From NCBI GenBank assembly GCA_937958075.1, contig CALFFB010000179.1:1-22047 (forward strand): DNA of 22,047 bases, in the 5' to 3' direction. The translations under genes and the position numbers were made by a program. This DNA is from an uncultured Geobacteraceae bacterium. Lineage in GTDB: Bacteria > Desulfobacterota > Desulfuromonadia > Desulfuromonadales > Geopsychrobacteraceae. Shown one piece after another: positions 1-7,032 of this stretch (the stretch's first letter is position 1; each line of letters starts with the position of its first letter). A model generated the notes under the pieces. It made no database searches. It saw only the letters and a program-made list of their open reading frames with translations, and was not told the origin of the DNA.

Positions 1-29
1 CTGTCGCCGTCCGTGGCGACAGACGCCCT
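1..29. repeat. Palindromic intergenic repeat, copy A
   Basis: The arms CTGTCGCC (1-8) and GGCGACAG (15-22) form a perfect 8-bp stem around a 6-base loop, followed by a fixed tail ACGCCCT. The same 29 bases recur in the same orientation at 20179-20207 with one difference, in the loop at position 13 (G here, A there). The unit may extend left of the window. It has no T tract, so it is not a classical terminator. It resembles REP-type intergenic palindromes, but the family is unknown to me. Confidence 0.7.
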
Positions 30-103
30 TGTCACGGGAACCCGAACCCTGCCCTCGAGATTGTGGTGAAGAGTTACATTGTGTATTATTTCGTGTCTAA
101 ATA

Positions 104-132
104 TTGACGCATTGACAAAAGATCATTATATT
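104..132 (+). promoter_or_regulatory. Sigma-70-type promoter for the sigma-54 activator gene
   Basis: TTGACG at 104-109 and TATATT at 127-132 each match the consensus at 5 of 6 bases, with a 17-base spacer. Transcription would start near 139, upstream of both candidate start codons (179 and 221). A second TTGACA at 112-117 has no well-placed -10 partner. Confidence 0.6.
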
Positions 133-220
133 CACCTCAGCATACGACGATTTTTTCGCAGAGTGTCAAAAAAATAACTTGCTGTTCCGGCAGCGTACAG
201 CTACGGCGAATGGATATGAT

Positions 221-1264
221 ATGAGTGACGTCAGCGGGTTTGCAGGCATGATCGGCAGTTCCAGGCCCATGATGGAGCTTTTTGAATTGATTGCCTGTGT
301 CGCTGAAGAGGGGGACAGCACGGTTCTTATTCAGGGGGAAAGCGGCACCGGCAAGGAGCTGATCGCCCGCGCCATCCATGAACACAGCCCACGCAAGGGC
401 AAGCATTTTGTGCCCGTCAATTGCGCGGCCATTCCCGATGAGCTGCTCGAAAGTGAGTTGTTCGGTTACGTCAAGGGCTCTTTTACCGGCGCCGCCCAAT
501 CCAAGGTGGGACGCATTCAATTTGCCGATGGCGGAACCCTGTTCCTTGACGAGATCGGCGACATGAAGGGCAACCTCCAGGCAAAACTCCTGCGGGTGCT
601 GCAGGAGCGGGAGGTGGAGCAGGTTGGCGGGGTCAAGCCGACCAAGGTGGATGTGCGGGTCATCGCCGCCACCCATCAGAATCTGGAAAATCTGGTGGCC
701 GACGGACGTTTTCGCGAAGATCTCTACTATCGTCTGGCGGTTATTCCGGTGGTTGCGCCCCCCCTGCGCGAGCGGCGCAGCGATATCAGGCTGCTGATTG
801 AGCGCTTTATCGACCGCTTCAGTCAGCGCCGCAGTGACCGCAAGACAACCATTGAGCCGGAAGCTCTGCGCAGTCTGATGGCATTTGACTGGCCGGGTAA
901 TGTACGGGAGCTGGAAAATCTGATGCAGCGGCTGGTGATTCTGCATCGGGGAAAACGGATTACCCTGAAGGAACTGCCGGAAAAGTACCGCATAGCTCCG
1001 GAAGACCTGCCGGAATTCGAGGAAGAACCGGAGGAAACGGCGACAGCCACGCCGCCGCCGGCCGCGGCCGTTGTCGCGCCGCCGGTTGCCGACTGGACGG
1101 ACGAGGGGCTGGATTTCAATGCCCTGATCAGCGATTTTGAAGACCGTCTGATTCTCGAGGCGATGCGCCGGGCTGACGGCAACAAGAAGGAAGCCGCCAG
1201 ATTGCTGAACCTGAAACGCACCACCCTGATCGAGAAAATCAAAAAGAAAAACCTGCCGGTTTAG
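221..1264 (+). CDS. Sigma-54-dependent transcriptional activator without receiver domain
   Basis: This is an AAA+ enhancer-binding protein that would remodel sigma-54 RNA polymerase. Counting from the ATG at 221, it shows Walker A GESGTGKE near residues 39-46, the sigma-54 contact loop as GSFTGA (86-91) instead of the usual GAFTGA, Walker B LFLDEIGD around 107-114, and the WPGNVRELENL element near 224-234. A Pro/Ala/Glu-rich linker leads to a Fis-type helix-turn-helix at about 305-344. Almost nothing precedes the AAA+ domain, so there is no receiver, PAS or GAF input. A TTG at 179 in the same frame would add 14 residues; neither start has a strong ribosome binding site, and I chose ATG. The LPEKYR segment after the AAA+ domain recalls the FleQ/FlrA flagellar branch. 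Together with the adjacent chemotaxis genes this suggests motility control, which is inference only. Confidence 0.85.
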   Translation: MSDVSGFAGMIGSSRPMMELFELIACVAEEGDSTVLIQGESGTGKELIARAIHEHSPRKGKHFVPVNCAAIPDELLESELFGYVKGSFTGAAQSKVGRIQFADGGTLFLDEIGDMKGNLQAKLLRVLQEREVEQVGGVKPTKVDVRVIAATHQNLENLVADGRFREDLYYRLAVIPVVAPPLRERRSDIRLLIERFIDRFSQRRSDRKTTIEPEALRSLMAFDWPGNVRELENLMQRLVILHRGKRITLKELPEKYRIAPEDLPEFEEEPEETATATPPPAAAVVAPPVADWTDEGLDFNALISDFEDRLILEAMRRADGNKKEAARLLNLKRTTLIEKIKKKNLPV

Positions 1265-3195
1265 CTGGCCTTGCGGAAATGCTGAGAGGCCTTGTCCTGG
1301 ATTTCGGAGCCGGTGGCCGGCGTTACCAGGATGTCCTTGGCGCCGTATTTGACGGCACGCAGCACCGCCGAACGTGTCCACTGGGAACCGGCAAAAATCA
1401 GTGGCGGCAGTGGTCGTCCCGCCGATTGCAGTTTGATGGCCGCAGCAAACCCCTTCTCGCCGACCTGCGACATGATCAGGAAAATCCCCAGGACCTGATG
1501 TTGGTGCAGCACCTCCCTGATCTCATCCTGAAAACTCAAGACCCGGCACTGGTAAGAGGCAGAGGTGAGGATCTCGACAAAGGGATCCGCCGCACTCTTC
1601 TGATCACTGATCAGCAGAACCAGCGGCTCGCCGGTTCCTCCAGCGGGCGAGGACGGTACCGTGCCGGAAGCAGGGGCGGCCGATGCAGCGGTGTCGGTTG
1701 TGGTTTCCGTTTTCGCGCTGCTTGCGGCCGGTTGTGATGATTCCGGCAATGGCGGGCCACCCCATTCGCCGGGTGCCGGCTGCTCCGGCGTCGGTGCCTG
1801 TTGGTCTTCGGCGGCGGCTGCTGTCTTCTGTTGAGGGGGTGGTTCCGCCTGGCTGGCTGTTGGTGCGGCATCGAGATCAAAAACATCCGCCGGGAAAAGC
1901 AGCAGAAACCGGTGCAGATCGAAGCCGTCCATGTGGACGGCAAAGGAGGCCAGGTAGTAATCGCCTTCGGGAAAAGGTTCGTCGCCGGAAGGATCGATCT
2001 TGGTCGGTACCAGGATATCGCTGTCGGTCTTGACGAAGCGCATCTGCTTCGGATAACGCTCAAGGAAGGCTTCCGTCAGGCCGCCGGCGATAATATTGGC
2101 AATTTCGCCGTAGGCATCGGCCGCTTCGCCGCTGAGGTCACCTTCCGCTACCTCTTCCTCGATAACATCCTCGGGGAGCATGATCAGGGTGCCGCCGAGG
2201 ACAATGGCGTCGGGAAGCAGGGCCGCCAGATAGCCTGTCCCCTGGCGGTCACCGGAAATTTTCAGCTTGGTCAGTACCGATTTGTCGGTGCAGTGGTTTG
2301 AGAAAAATTCAGCCCTGCTGGTGATGACCAGCTGAATATCGTCGCACTTCAGGGTCTGGCCGAGAAGGGCGCCGACCTCTTCGCCGATCTGACCGATGCC
2401 GGCTTTGAAGACGACGTCGGCCAGCTTTTTGGCGTCGGCGAATTTCGGCTTTTTGGCTGCGGGTGCGGCAGCAGGTTCTGCGGCCGGTGGTGCCTCGGCC
2501 GGCGCCGGGGCGGCGGGCTGAGGAGCAGGTTTTTCGGATGGAGGCGGGGTGGCTTCCGCTGCGGGTTGTGGTGCCGGTTCGGCGGCAGCGGCTGCTTCGG
2601 GTTGCGGCTCGTCTTTCGGCGCCGTCGCCAGATCAAAGACCGCCGCCGGAACAATAAATTCCAGACGACCGAGATCGGCACCTTCGAACTCCATGTGACA
2701 GCTGGCCAGATAGTATTCCCCGACGGGGAAGGGACTGTCACTGTCGGGGTCGATTTTGGTGGGTACCAGTTCTTCGACGGTTTTTTTGATGAAGCGGAGG
2801 GTTTTCGGATATTTGTCGACAAAGGCCTGGGTCATGACCCCGGCAACGATGTTGGCGATCTCGCCGAAGGCGTCGTTGATCTCACCGTCGAGCTTTTCAT
2901 CGGCAACCTGCTCCTCGATGACATCCTCGGGGAGCATGATCAGGGTGCCGCCGAGAACAATGGCGGCCTTCATGGAGGACAACAGATAACAGTTGCCCTC
3001 GCGGTCACCGCCGACGGTCATGCGGGTCAGAGCCGATTTGTCCCGGTCAATGCGGCTGAAAATCTGATGTTTGGTCGTCAGGTCGAGTTGGATGTCGGAA
3101 CAGGAAAGCTCCTGCCCGAGGAGGGCACCGATCTCTCCGCCCATCTTGCCGAGACCGGTTTTGCAGACAATGTCAACTAACGCCCGTTGATCCAA
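1261..3195 (-). CDS. Tandem CheX/CheC-like protein with C-terminal degenerate receiver
   Basis: This 644-residue protein has two homologous domains, about residues 1-191 and 250-442. They share the segments IGALLGQ/VGALLGQ, LGGTLIMLPEDVIEE, GEIANI and LVPTKIDP. Each carries one ExxN motif of the CheX/CheC phosphatase family (E112/N115 and E364/N367). Long Ala/Pro-rich linkers follow (about 192-249 and 443-520). The last part, about 524-640, has a receiver-like pattern but lacks the acidic pair (ISDQ), an Asp at the phosphorylation position, and the conserved Lys (VTP instead of KP). The start is a TTG with GAGG five bases upstream; an in-frame TAA lies five codons before it, and the start aligns with the beginning of the second repeat. 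It is the last gene of the leftward cluster, 34 bases after a cheX gene. A role as scaffold or multivalent CheY-P phosphatase is plausible but inferred. Confidence 0.8.
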   Translation of the reverse strand: MDQRALVDIVCKTGLGKMGGEIGALLGQELSCSDIQLDLTTKHQIFSRIDRDKSALTRMTVGGDREGNCYLLSSMKAAIVLGGTLIMLPEDVIEEQVADEKLDGEINDAFGEIANIVAGVMTQAFVDKYPKTLRFIKKTVEELVPTKIDPDSDSPFPVGEYYLASCHMEFEGADLGRLEFIVPAAVFDLATAPKDEPQPEAAAAAEPAPQPAAEATPPPSEKPAPQPAAPAPAEAPPAAEPAAAPAAKKPKFADAKKLADVVFKAGIGQIGEEVGALLGQTLKCDDIQLVITSRAEFFSNHCTDKSVLTKLKISGDRQGTGYLAALLPDAIVLGGTLIMLPEDVIEEEVAEGDLSGEAADAYGEIANIIAGGLTEAFLERYPKQMRFVKTDSDILVPTKIDPSGDEPFPEGDYYLASFAVHMDGFDLHRFLLLFPADVFDLDAAPTASQAEPPPQQKTAAAAEDQQAPTPEQPAPGEWGGPPLPESSQPAASSAKTETTTDTAASAAPASGTVPSSPAGGTGEPLVLLISDQKSAADPFVEILTSASYQCRVLSFQDEIREVLHQHQVLGIFLIMSQVGEKGFAAAIKLQSAGRPLPPLIFAGSQWTRSAVLRAVKYGAKDILVTPATGSEIQDKASQHFRKAS

Positions 3196-3229
3196 AATAA
3201 CCTCGTGTTACAGCTTAAGGTCGGCAGGG

Positions 3230-3688
3230 CTAGTTGAGATGATACTTGATCTCGATAAAAAACTGACCCTGCTCGAGTGTGAACGGTATAACGACCCGGT
3301 TGCTGCCTTTCGGTGCTGATATCGTATAGGATTTTCCTGCCACCGCTGTCGGAATGGCCAGTTCCAGGTCGATATTTTCGTCTCTGAGCCGCTCCTTGAT
3401 GCCACCGGCGACCATATTGGCGATTTCGCCCAGGGCATCTTTGACGTCAGCGTCTACTTCGTCCAGTTCCATTCCCAGCATCCCGCCGGCAATGGCCAGG
3501 CCCACCTGTTCGGGACAGTGGATACCGAGCATGGCGGTCAATCCCCCCGAAAGACCGATCATGGCGGAAATGTGACAACCGAGGACTTCAGGTTTCTGGT
3601 CGAGTGCGGGATCGCTGGTGACCTCCATGAAAATCATGGTGGCAAAGATCTCTTCGGTTGCTTCTGGAATTATTTTAGTAAAATCCAC
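3230..3688 (-). CDS. cheX: CheX-type chemotaxis phosphatase
   Basis: This 152-residue protein matches the usual size of CheX. It contains the active-site motif GEIANM with E88 and N91, preceded by the GIHCPE and GMLGME strand/helix segments typical of the family. CheX proteins remove phosphate from CheY-P in the cytoplasm. It is clearly paralogous to the product of 3823-4284: both begin with an IIPE/IIES stretch, then EIF and MEVT/LEVT, and align to the end. The start is GTG (3688) with AGGA about nine bases upstream. The gene lies beyond an intrinsic terminator, so it is expressed either by read-through or from a promoter in 3689-3784 that I could not identify. Confidence 0.85.
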   Translation of the reverse strand: MDFTKIIPEATEEIFATMIFMEVTSDPALDQKPEVLGCHISAMIGLSGGLTAMLGIHCPEQVGLAIAGGMLGMELDEVDADVKDALGEIANMVAGGIKERLRDENIDLELAIPTAVAGKSYTISAPKGSNRVVIPFTLEQGQFFIEIKYHLN

Positions 3689-3784
3689 TGTGCGTGTCCT
3701 GTTAAGTGCAGGGAAATGACACCGTTGGAGCGAGGGGTAGGGGTGTCAGGTGCGCCTGTCCATGGCGATGCATCTGCCCGTATC

Positions 3785-3814
3785 ATAATAAAATGGCTCC
3801 TTGAAAAAGGAGCC
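3785..3814 (-). terminator. Intrinsic terminator inside the chemotaxis cluster
   Basis: Read leftward, GGCTCCTT and AAGGAGCC form a perfect 8-bp stem (3795-3802 with 3807-3814) around a 4-base loop, followed by the T-rich run ATTTTATTAT (3794 down to 3785). It begins 8 bases after the stop codon of the cheX gene at 3823. It should end most transcripts from the upstream chemotaxis genes and separate off the two distal CheX-family genes. Confidence 0.75.
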
Positions 3815-3822
3815 GTTGATCG

Positions 3823-4284
3823 TCAGGAATCCTTGCGCAACTGTAACTCGACCATGAAATTCATGCCGTCGAAGCTGAAAGGCACCGTCGCGGCCTGGGC
3901 ATTGGCCAGGCAGTCGATGGAGTATTCCTCTCCGTAAACGGCCGAAGGCATGGACAGCTTGATGTCGCCGCCGCTCGGATCAAGTACGGATTTCAGGCTG
4001 CCGGCGAGCATGTTGGCCAATTCGCCGATGGCGTCACGGACGTCCTCGTCGATTTCACTGACCTCCATACCGAGAAAGGCCGTGGTCACCGCCAGAGCGG
4101 CAGCATTGCTCATATGAATGGCGAGCATCCCCTTGGTGGTGCCGGCCAGACCGACAATCCCGGAGATACTGTTGACCAGTTTCTCATCGACCCGGACAAA
4201 GGGTTCGCCCGGTGTGACTTCGAGCATGACCATGCTCGAAAAGATCTCCTGGGTTGATTCAATAATGTGCTGTGCGTGTTCCAC
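3823..4284 (-). CDS. cheX: CheX-type chemotaxis phosphatase
   Basis: A 153-residue CheX-family protein with the motif GELANM (E88, N91) and the family segments MLAIHMS and FLGMEV. The expected role is hydrolysis of CheY-P. The start is GTG at 4284, chosen because AGGAG lies six bases upstream and no ATG is suitably placed. It is a paralogue of the next downstream gene (3230-3688), with the same length and the same placement of the active-site pair. It follows cheY by 63 bases, and a strong terminator hairpin follows it almost at once. The gene order response regulator then phosphatase fits co-expression of CheY with its phosphatase. Confidence 0.87.
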   Translation of the reverse strand: MEHAQHIIESTQEIFSSMVMLEVTPGEPFVRVDEKLVNSISGIVGLAGTTKGMLAIHMSNAAALAVTTAFLGMEVSEIDEDVRDAIGELANMLAGSLKSVLDPSGGDIKLSMPSAVYGEEYSIDCLANAQAATVPFSFDGMNFMVELQLRKDS

Positions 4285-4347
4285 GGCTATCTCCTGAACA
4301 GGCCTGAACCGCAGGCGTCATCCGGTACAGGCTTCAAGGCTGGTCGG

Positions 4348-4719
4348 CTAGAGTAGAGCGCCGAGGGTTTCGTTGATCAGATCGGGGGTGAAGGGCTTCT
4401 TGATGGCCCCTTTGGCACCGTAGGACTTGGCTTCGTCAATGATGTCGGCACCGGTCTCGGTGGAAATCATCACCACCGGGATGTCCTTGATGGCCGGGTT
4501 TTCCGATTTGGCCTTGAGAAACTCCAGCCCGTTCATGTTCGGCATGTTGATATCGCTCAGGATAACGTCAACCTGGTTGGCTTCGAGGACGCCGAGAGCT
4601 TCCTGTCCGTCGCCGGCTTCGAGGATGGTGCTGAAGTCGATACCAGCCTGGCGCAGGGCGCGTGAAACGATTTTGCGCATGGTGTTGGAATCATCTACGA
4701 TCAATACGGTTTTTCCCAT
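4348..4719 (-). CDS. cheY: CheY-type single-domain response regulator
   Basis: A 123-residue stand-alone receiver. It has the acidic pair D9/D10 (IVDDS), the phosphorylation site D56 in SDINMP, the S/T switch in ISTETG (S86/T87), and the conserved lysine in KKPF (K108), so all key residues are present. CheA should phosphorylate it, and the product should bind the flagellar switch. AAGGAG sits eight bases before the ATG. It is flanked on both sides by CheX-type genes, which argues that these phosphatases act on it. Of the two single receivers in the cluster this is my choice as the motor CheY, because its sequence is closer to classical CheY. That choice is inference. Confidence 0.88.
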   Translation of the reverse strand: MGKTVLIVDDSNTMRKIVSRALRQAGIDFSTILEAGDGQEALGVLEANQVDVILSDINMPNMNGLEFLKAKSENPAIKDIPVVMISTETGADIIDEAKSYGAKGAIKKPFTPDLINETLGALL

Positions 4720-4760
4720 GGGGTTACTCCTTTTCAGCAGTTATAAAAAGAACGAAAAGT

Positions 4761-5252
4761 TCAGCTGTCTTGTTCACTCTGATAGATGCCAACCAGTGAT
4801 TCGCCGTTGGCGTAGATCTTCAGGGGTTCGTCCTCGCTGGTGATCAGGTGCCAGACGAGGGTCTCATCGTCAACTTCCGGCAAGGGACGATTGCCCAGGG
4901 TGGGCAGGCCGATTTTGTACTCCTGGTCGTCAGGCAGCAGATTGGTCATGAACAGGCCACCGATGGTGTTCAGCAGCTCGTTGAGTATGTCATAACCTTG
5001 CGAGGTCGTGACCTCTTCCTCACTGAGCCCGAAAACGTTGGCGGTAATCTGCTTGAGCAATTCGGAGGGAACGGCCAGGCGTACCTCCCCCTGGATCGGG
5101 TCGTTGATCATCATGCTGGACCAGGCCAGGTTTTCCGGGGCGATGTCGCTGTAAGGGGGCTGCTGCTCCATCACCTCCATGAAAACCATGTTTTCAAGGG
5201 TCTGGCGCACAGCATTGACCATTGCCGGATAAAACGGCTTGTACTGCGTCAT
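4761..5252 (-). CDS. Divergent CheX-like protein
   Basis: This 163-residue protein keeps the CheX-family motif as NELLNTIGG (E92, N95) and the opening FMEVMEQ resembles the start of the other CheX proteins. It differs from them elsewhere: it has a longer insert before the first strand and a C-terminal end rich in acidic residues. The start is ATG at 5252 with AAGGAG eight bases upstream; the frame is open further upstream, but that part overlaps the preceding gene and has no support. It lies 23 bases after one receiver gene and 41 bases before cheY. A phosphatase acting on one of these receivers is likely, though it could also be a non-catalytic relative. Confidence 0.75.
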   Translation of the reverse strand: MTQYKPFYPAMVNAVRQTLENMVFMEVMEQQPPYSDIAPENLAWSSMMINDPIQGEVRLAVPSELLKQITANVFGLSEEEVTTSQGYDILNELLNTIGGLFMTNLLPDDQEYKIGLPTLGNRPLPEVDDETLVWHLITSEDEPLKIYANGESLVGIYQSEQDS

Positions 5253-5275
5253 ACGGATATCTCCTTGACCTGGAT

Positions 5276-5650
5276 TCAGTCTTCGATAAATTCGCTTAAG
5301 GCATCCATCATCATCGGCGGTGAAACCGGTTTGTTGAGAACCCGATGGGCGCCCAGCTGCTGCAGGTGGGCTTCCTTGGCCGGGTTGCCGGCGCTGGTGA
5401 TGACGATGATCGGCAGGTTGCAGAGTTTGGGGCTGGCCTTGACCCATTTGACCAGGGTTTCGCCATCCATGACCGGCATGTTCAGATCGGTCAGCAACAG
5501 GTCGGCAGGCTCTTCCTTGGCCAGCTGCAGGGCTTCCTTGCCGTGCTCCGCTTCAAGAATCTGGGCGTCACCAAGTCCGATAATCTGCAAACAGCGCTTG
5601 ATGAACATCCGTGCGGTTGCCGAATCGTCTGCAATAATAATACGTTTCAT
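5276..5650 (-). CDS. CheY-like single-domain response regulator
   Basis: A 124-residue receiver with acidic pair D8/D9 (IADDS), phosphorylation site D55 in TDLNMP, switch residues in VITSAG, and the conserved lysine in NKPVSP. No output domain is attached, so it works through protein contacts. Its ATG overlaps the stop of the HDOD gene by one base (TGATG), which indicates translational coupling with that gene. It may be the partner of the HDOD protein or a phosphate sink competing with CheY for CheA; the sequence does not decide between these. Confidence 0.85.
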   Translation of the reverse strand: MKRIIIADDSATARMFIKRCLQIIGLGDAQILEAEHGKEALQLAKEEPADLLLTDLNMPVMDGETLVKWVKASPKLCNLPIIVITSAGNPAKEAHLQQLGAHRVLNKPVSPPMMMDALSEFIED

Positions 5651-6528
5651 CAGTTTGTCTCTCCCGAGTCAAGCATTGACTCTTCAAGTTTTTGAAACTC
5701 GGTATCCACCGTCAGCATAATACTGGCCAGGATGTTAGGCGTGATGTGGATGAAATCCGTGTAGCTTTTGTCGAGCTTGTAGCGCATGGTGTCGGAACCG
5801 GTCCCAAATCCTCCCATCATGGCGATATTGTCACCAAGATGCACCGCATATACCAGTGGCCGTACCTCCTCGCCCGCTTGCGCCGGGTCGTGATGATAGC
5901 GGATGACCTGGATCAGCTCGTCCGGCAGTTGCCAGGCCTTGGCCAGCTCGTAGCCGGCAACGGTATGATCGACGCCGATCAGGGCTTCTTCCGCGGCCAG
6001 ATAGTCGAGGCTGTCCTGGCTGCTGATGAGTTCCACTGCTTCGGGAGCGCTGCCCTGCAGATAGTCGGATATCAGCGCTTTGCCGATATCGTGCAGCAGA
6101 CCGGCCGTAAAGGCCAGCTCCGGGTTGATGTCGGCTCCGGACTGAGTGACCACCTCGCGCGAGGCGATGGCCGCCCGCAGATCGTGTTTCCACAGATCGC
6201 CACTGGCGGCCTCATAGCCGGAGAGCTCCTTGCCGAACAGTTTACCCGAGCAATCATCGATGGCAACACTGACGACGATCCGTTCGCCCAGATAGGAGAC
6301 GGCGCGCTCGATGGAAGTCACCTTGGTGACCAGACCATAGGCCGCCGAGTTGACGATCTTCAGGACCCGAGCCGTCAGATTGGCATCGTTCTTGACCAGA
6401 TTGATGACATCGGCCAGCTCATGGTCGGGCTGGGCCGCAAGCTGCAGCAGGCGGCTGGCGCTTGCCGAGAGCATGGGAATGGACTGCACGATTTTTGCCA
6501 GATCATCCTGCTTGATTTTATCCACCAT
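5650..6528 (-). CDS. HDOD-domain signalling protein
   Basis: A 292-residue protein with an HDOD domain over roughly residues 14-210, including LKIVNSAAYG (56-65), the SIERAVSYLG segment (72-81) and the HD pair in AGLLHDIGK (H146/D147). HDOD proteins are relatives of HD phosphohydrolases that usually act as protein-interaction modules in signalling. The frame is open about 70 codons further upstream, but the extra part is low-complexity Arg/Gln-rich and overlaps cheD. The ATG at 6528 has AGGAG eight bases upstream and begins where the domain needs it. It starts 11 bases after cheD and overlaps the next receiver gene by one base. Its role in chemotaxis is not known to me. Confidence 0.85.
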   Translation of the reverse strand: MVDKIKQDDLAKIVQSIPMLSASASRLLQLAAQPDHELADVINLVKNDANLTARVLKIVNSAAYGLVTKVTSIERAVSYLGERIVVSVAIDDCSGKLFGKELSGYEAASGDLWKHDLRAAIASREVVTQSGADINPELAFTAGLLHDIGKALISDYLQGSAPEAVELISSQDSLDYLAAEEALIGVDHTVAGYELAKAWQLPDELIQVIRYHHDPAQAGEEVRPLVYAVHLGDNIAMMGGFGTGSDTMRYKLDKSYTDFIHITPNILASIMLTVDTEFQKLEESMLDSGETN

Positions 6529-6539
6529 GGAACGGACTC

Positions 6540-7028
6540 CTAAATCTGCCAGCTGGGTTTGCCCGGAGAACTGATCGTCACCTGCCCGGCAGATACGGAT
6601 ACAGCTACGGTACGACTGAAATTGCCGCCCAGGTCTTCGGCGACGGCCCCCATGCCGTAGGACCAGAGAATTTTTTTGATGGTCAGAGCGTTGCGCTTGC
6701 CGATCTGAAAGGTGTCGTTGGTATCCATGACGTTGGCTCCGCCACACAGCTTGACGATCAGCCCCTTGCCACGTTTGTCGCAGCCGAATTGCGCCATGTC
6801 GGCCAGCAGCGCCGGTATGGCGGTGTCGGCGAAATAGCCCGGTTTGTCGGCGGCCTTGTTTTTGTTGATGGTAGAATCGGGCAGGGCCACGTGGGCCATG
6901 CCGACGGTACGCGTTTTCGGATCGAGGAAGATCACCGATACGCAGGAACCAAGAGCAAAGGTTTTGACTTCATCCCCCGGATTATTGGACGCGCCGTAAT
7001 CTCCAACGCCGAGTATGATTTGCCCCAT
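6540..7028 (-). CDS. cheD: CheD receptor glutamine deamidase
   Basis: A 162-residue protein with the CheD catalytic set: T23 and C29 in KTFALGSCVSV and H46 in GMAHVALP. Their spacing matches that known for CheD of Thermotoga. The KLCGGANVM segment and GKRNA are also typical. CheD deamidates receptor glutamines and, in several bacteria, binds CheC/CheX-family phosphatases and stimulates them. This is relevant here because five such domains are encoded nearby. The gene starts 4 bases after the cheB stop codon. Confidence 0.93.
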   Translation of the reverse strand: MGQIILGVGDYGASNNPGDEVKTFALGSCVSVIFLDPKTRTVGMAHVALPDSTINKNKAADKPGYFADTAIPALLADMAQFGCDKRGKGLIVKLCGGANVMDTNDTFQIGKRNALTIKKILWSYGMGAVAEDLGGNFSRTVAVSVSAGQVTISSPGKPSWQI

Positions 7029-7032
7029 GGTC

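Noticed and set aside
1..60. A riboswitch such as the c-di-GMP type at the left edge
   Set aside because: The hairpin recurs unchanged before an unrelated gap (20179), and none of the conserved bases of known riboswitch classes could be recognised.
137..1381. Long open frame (414 codons) on the minus strand
   Set aside because: It is antisense to the clear AAA+ activator, its product is Gln/Arg/His-rich without any domain, and it overruns the tandem CheX gene.
6529..6747. Upstream extension of the HDOD gene
   Set aside because: The extra residues are Arg/Gln/Ser-rich and overlap cheD; the ATG at 6528 has a good ribosome binding site.
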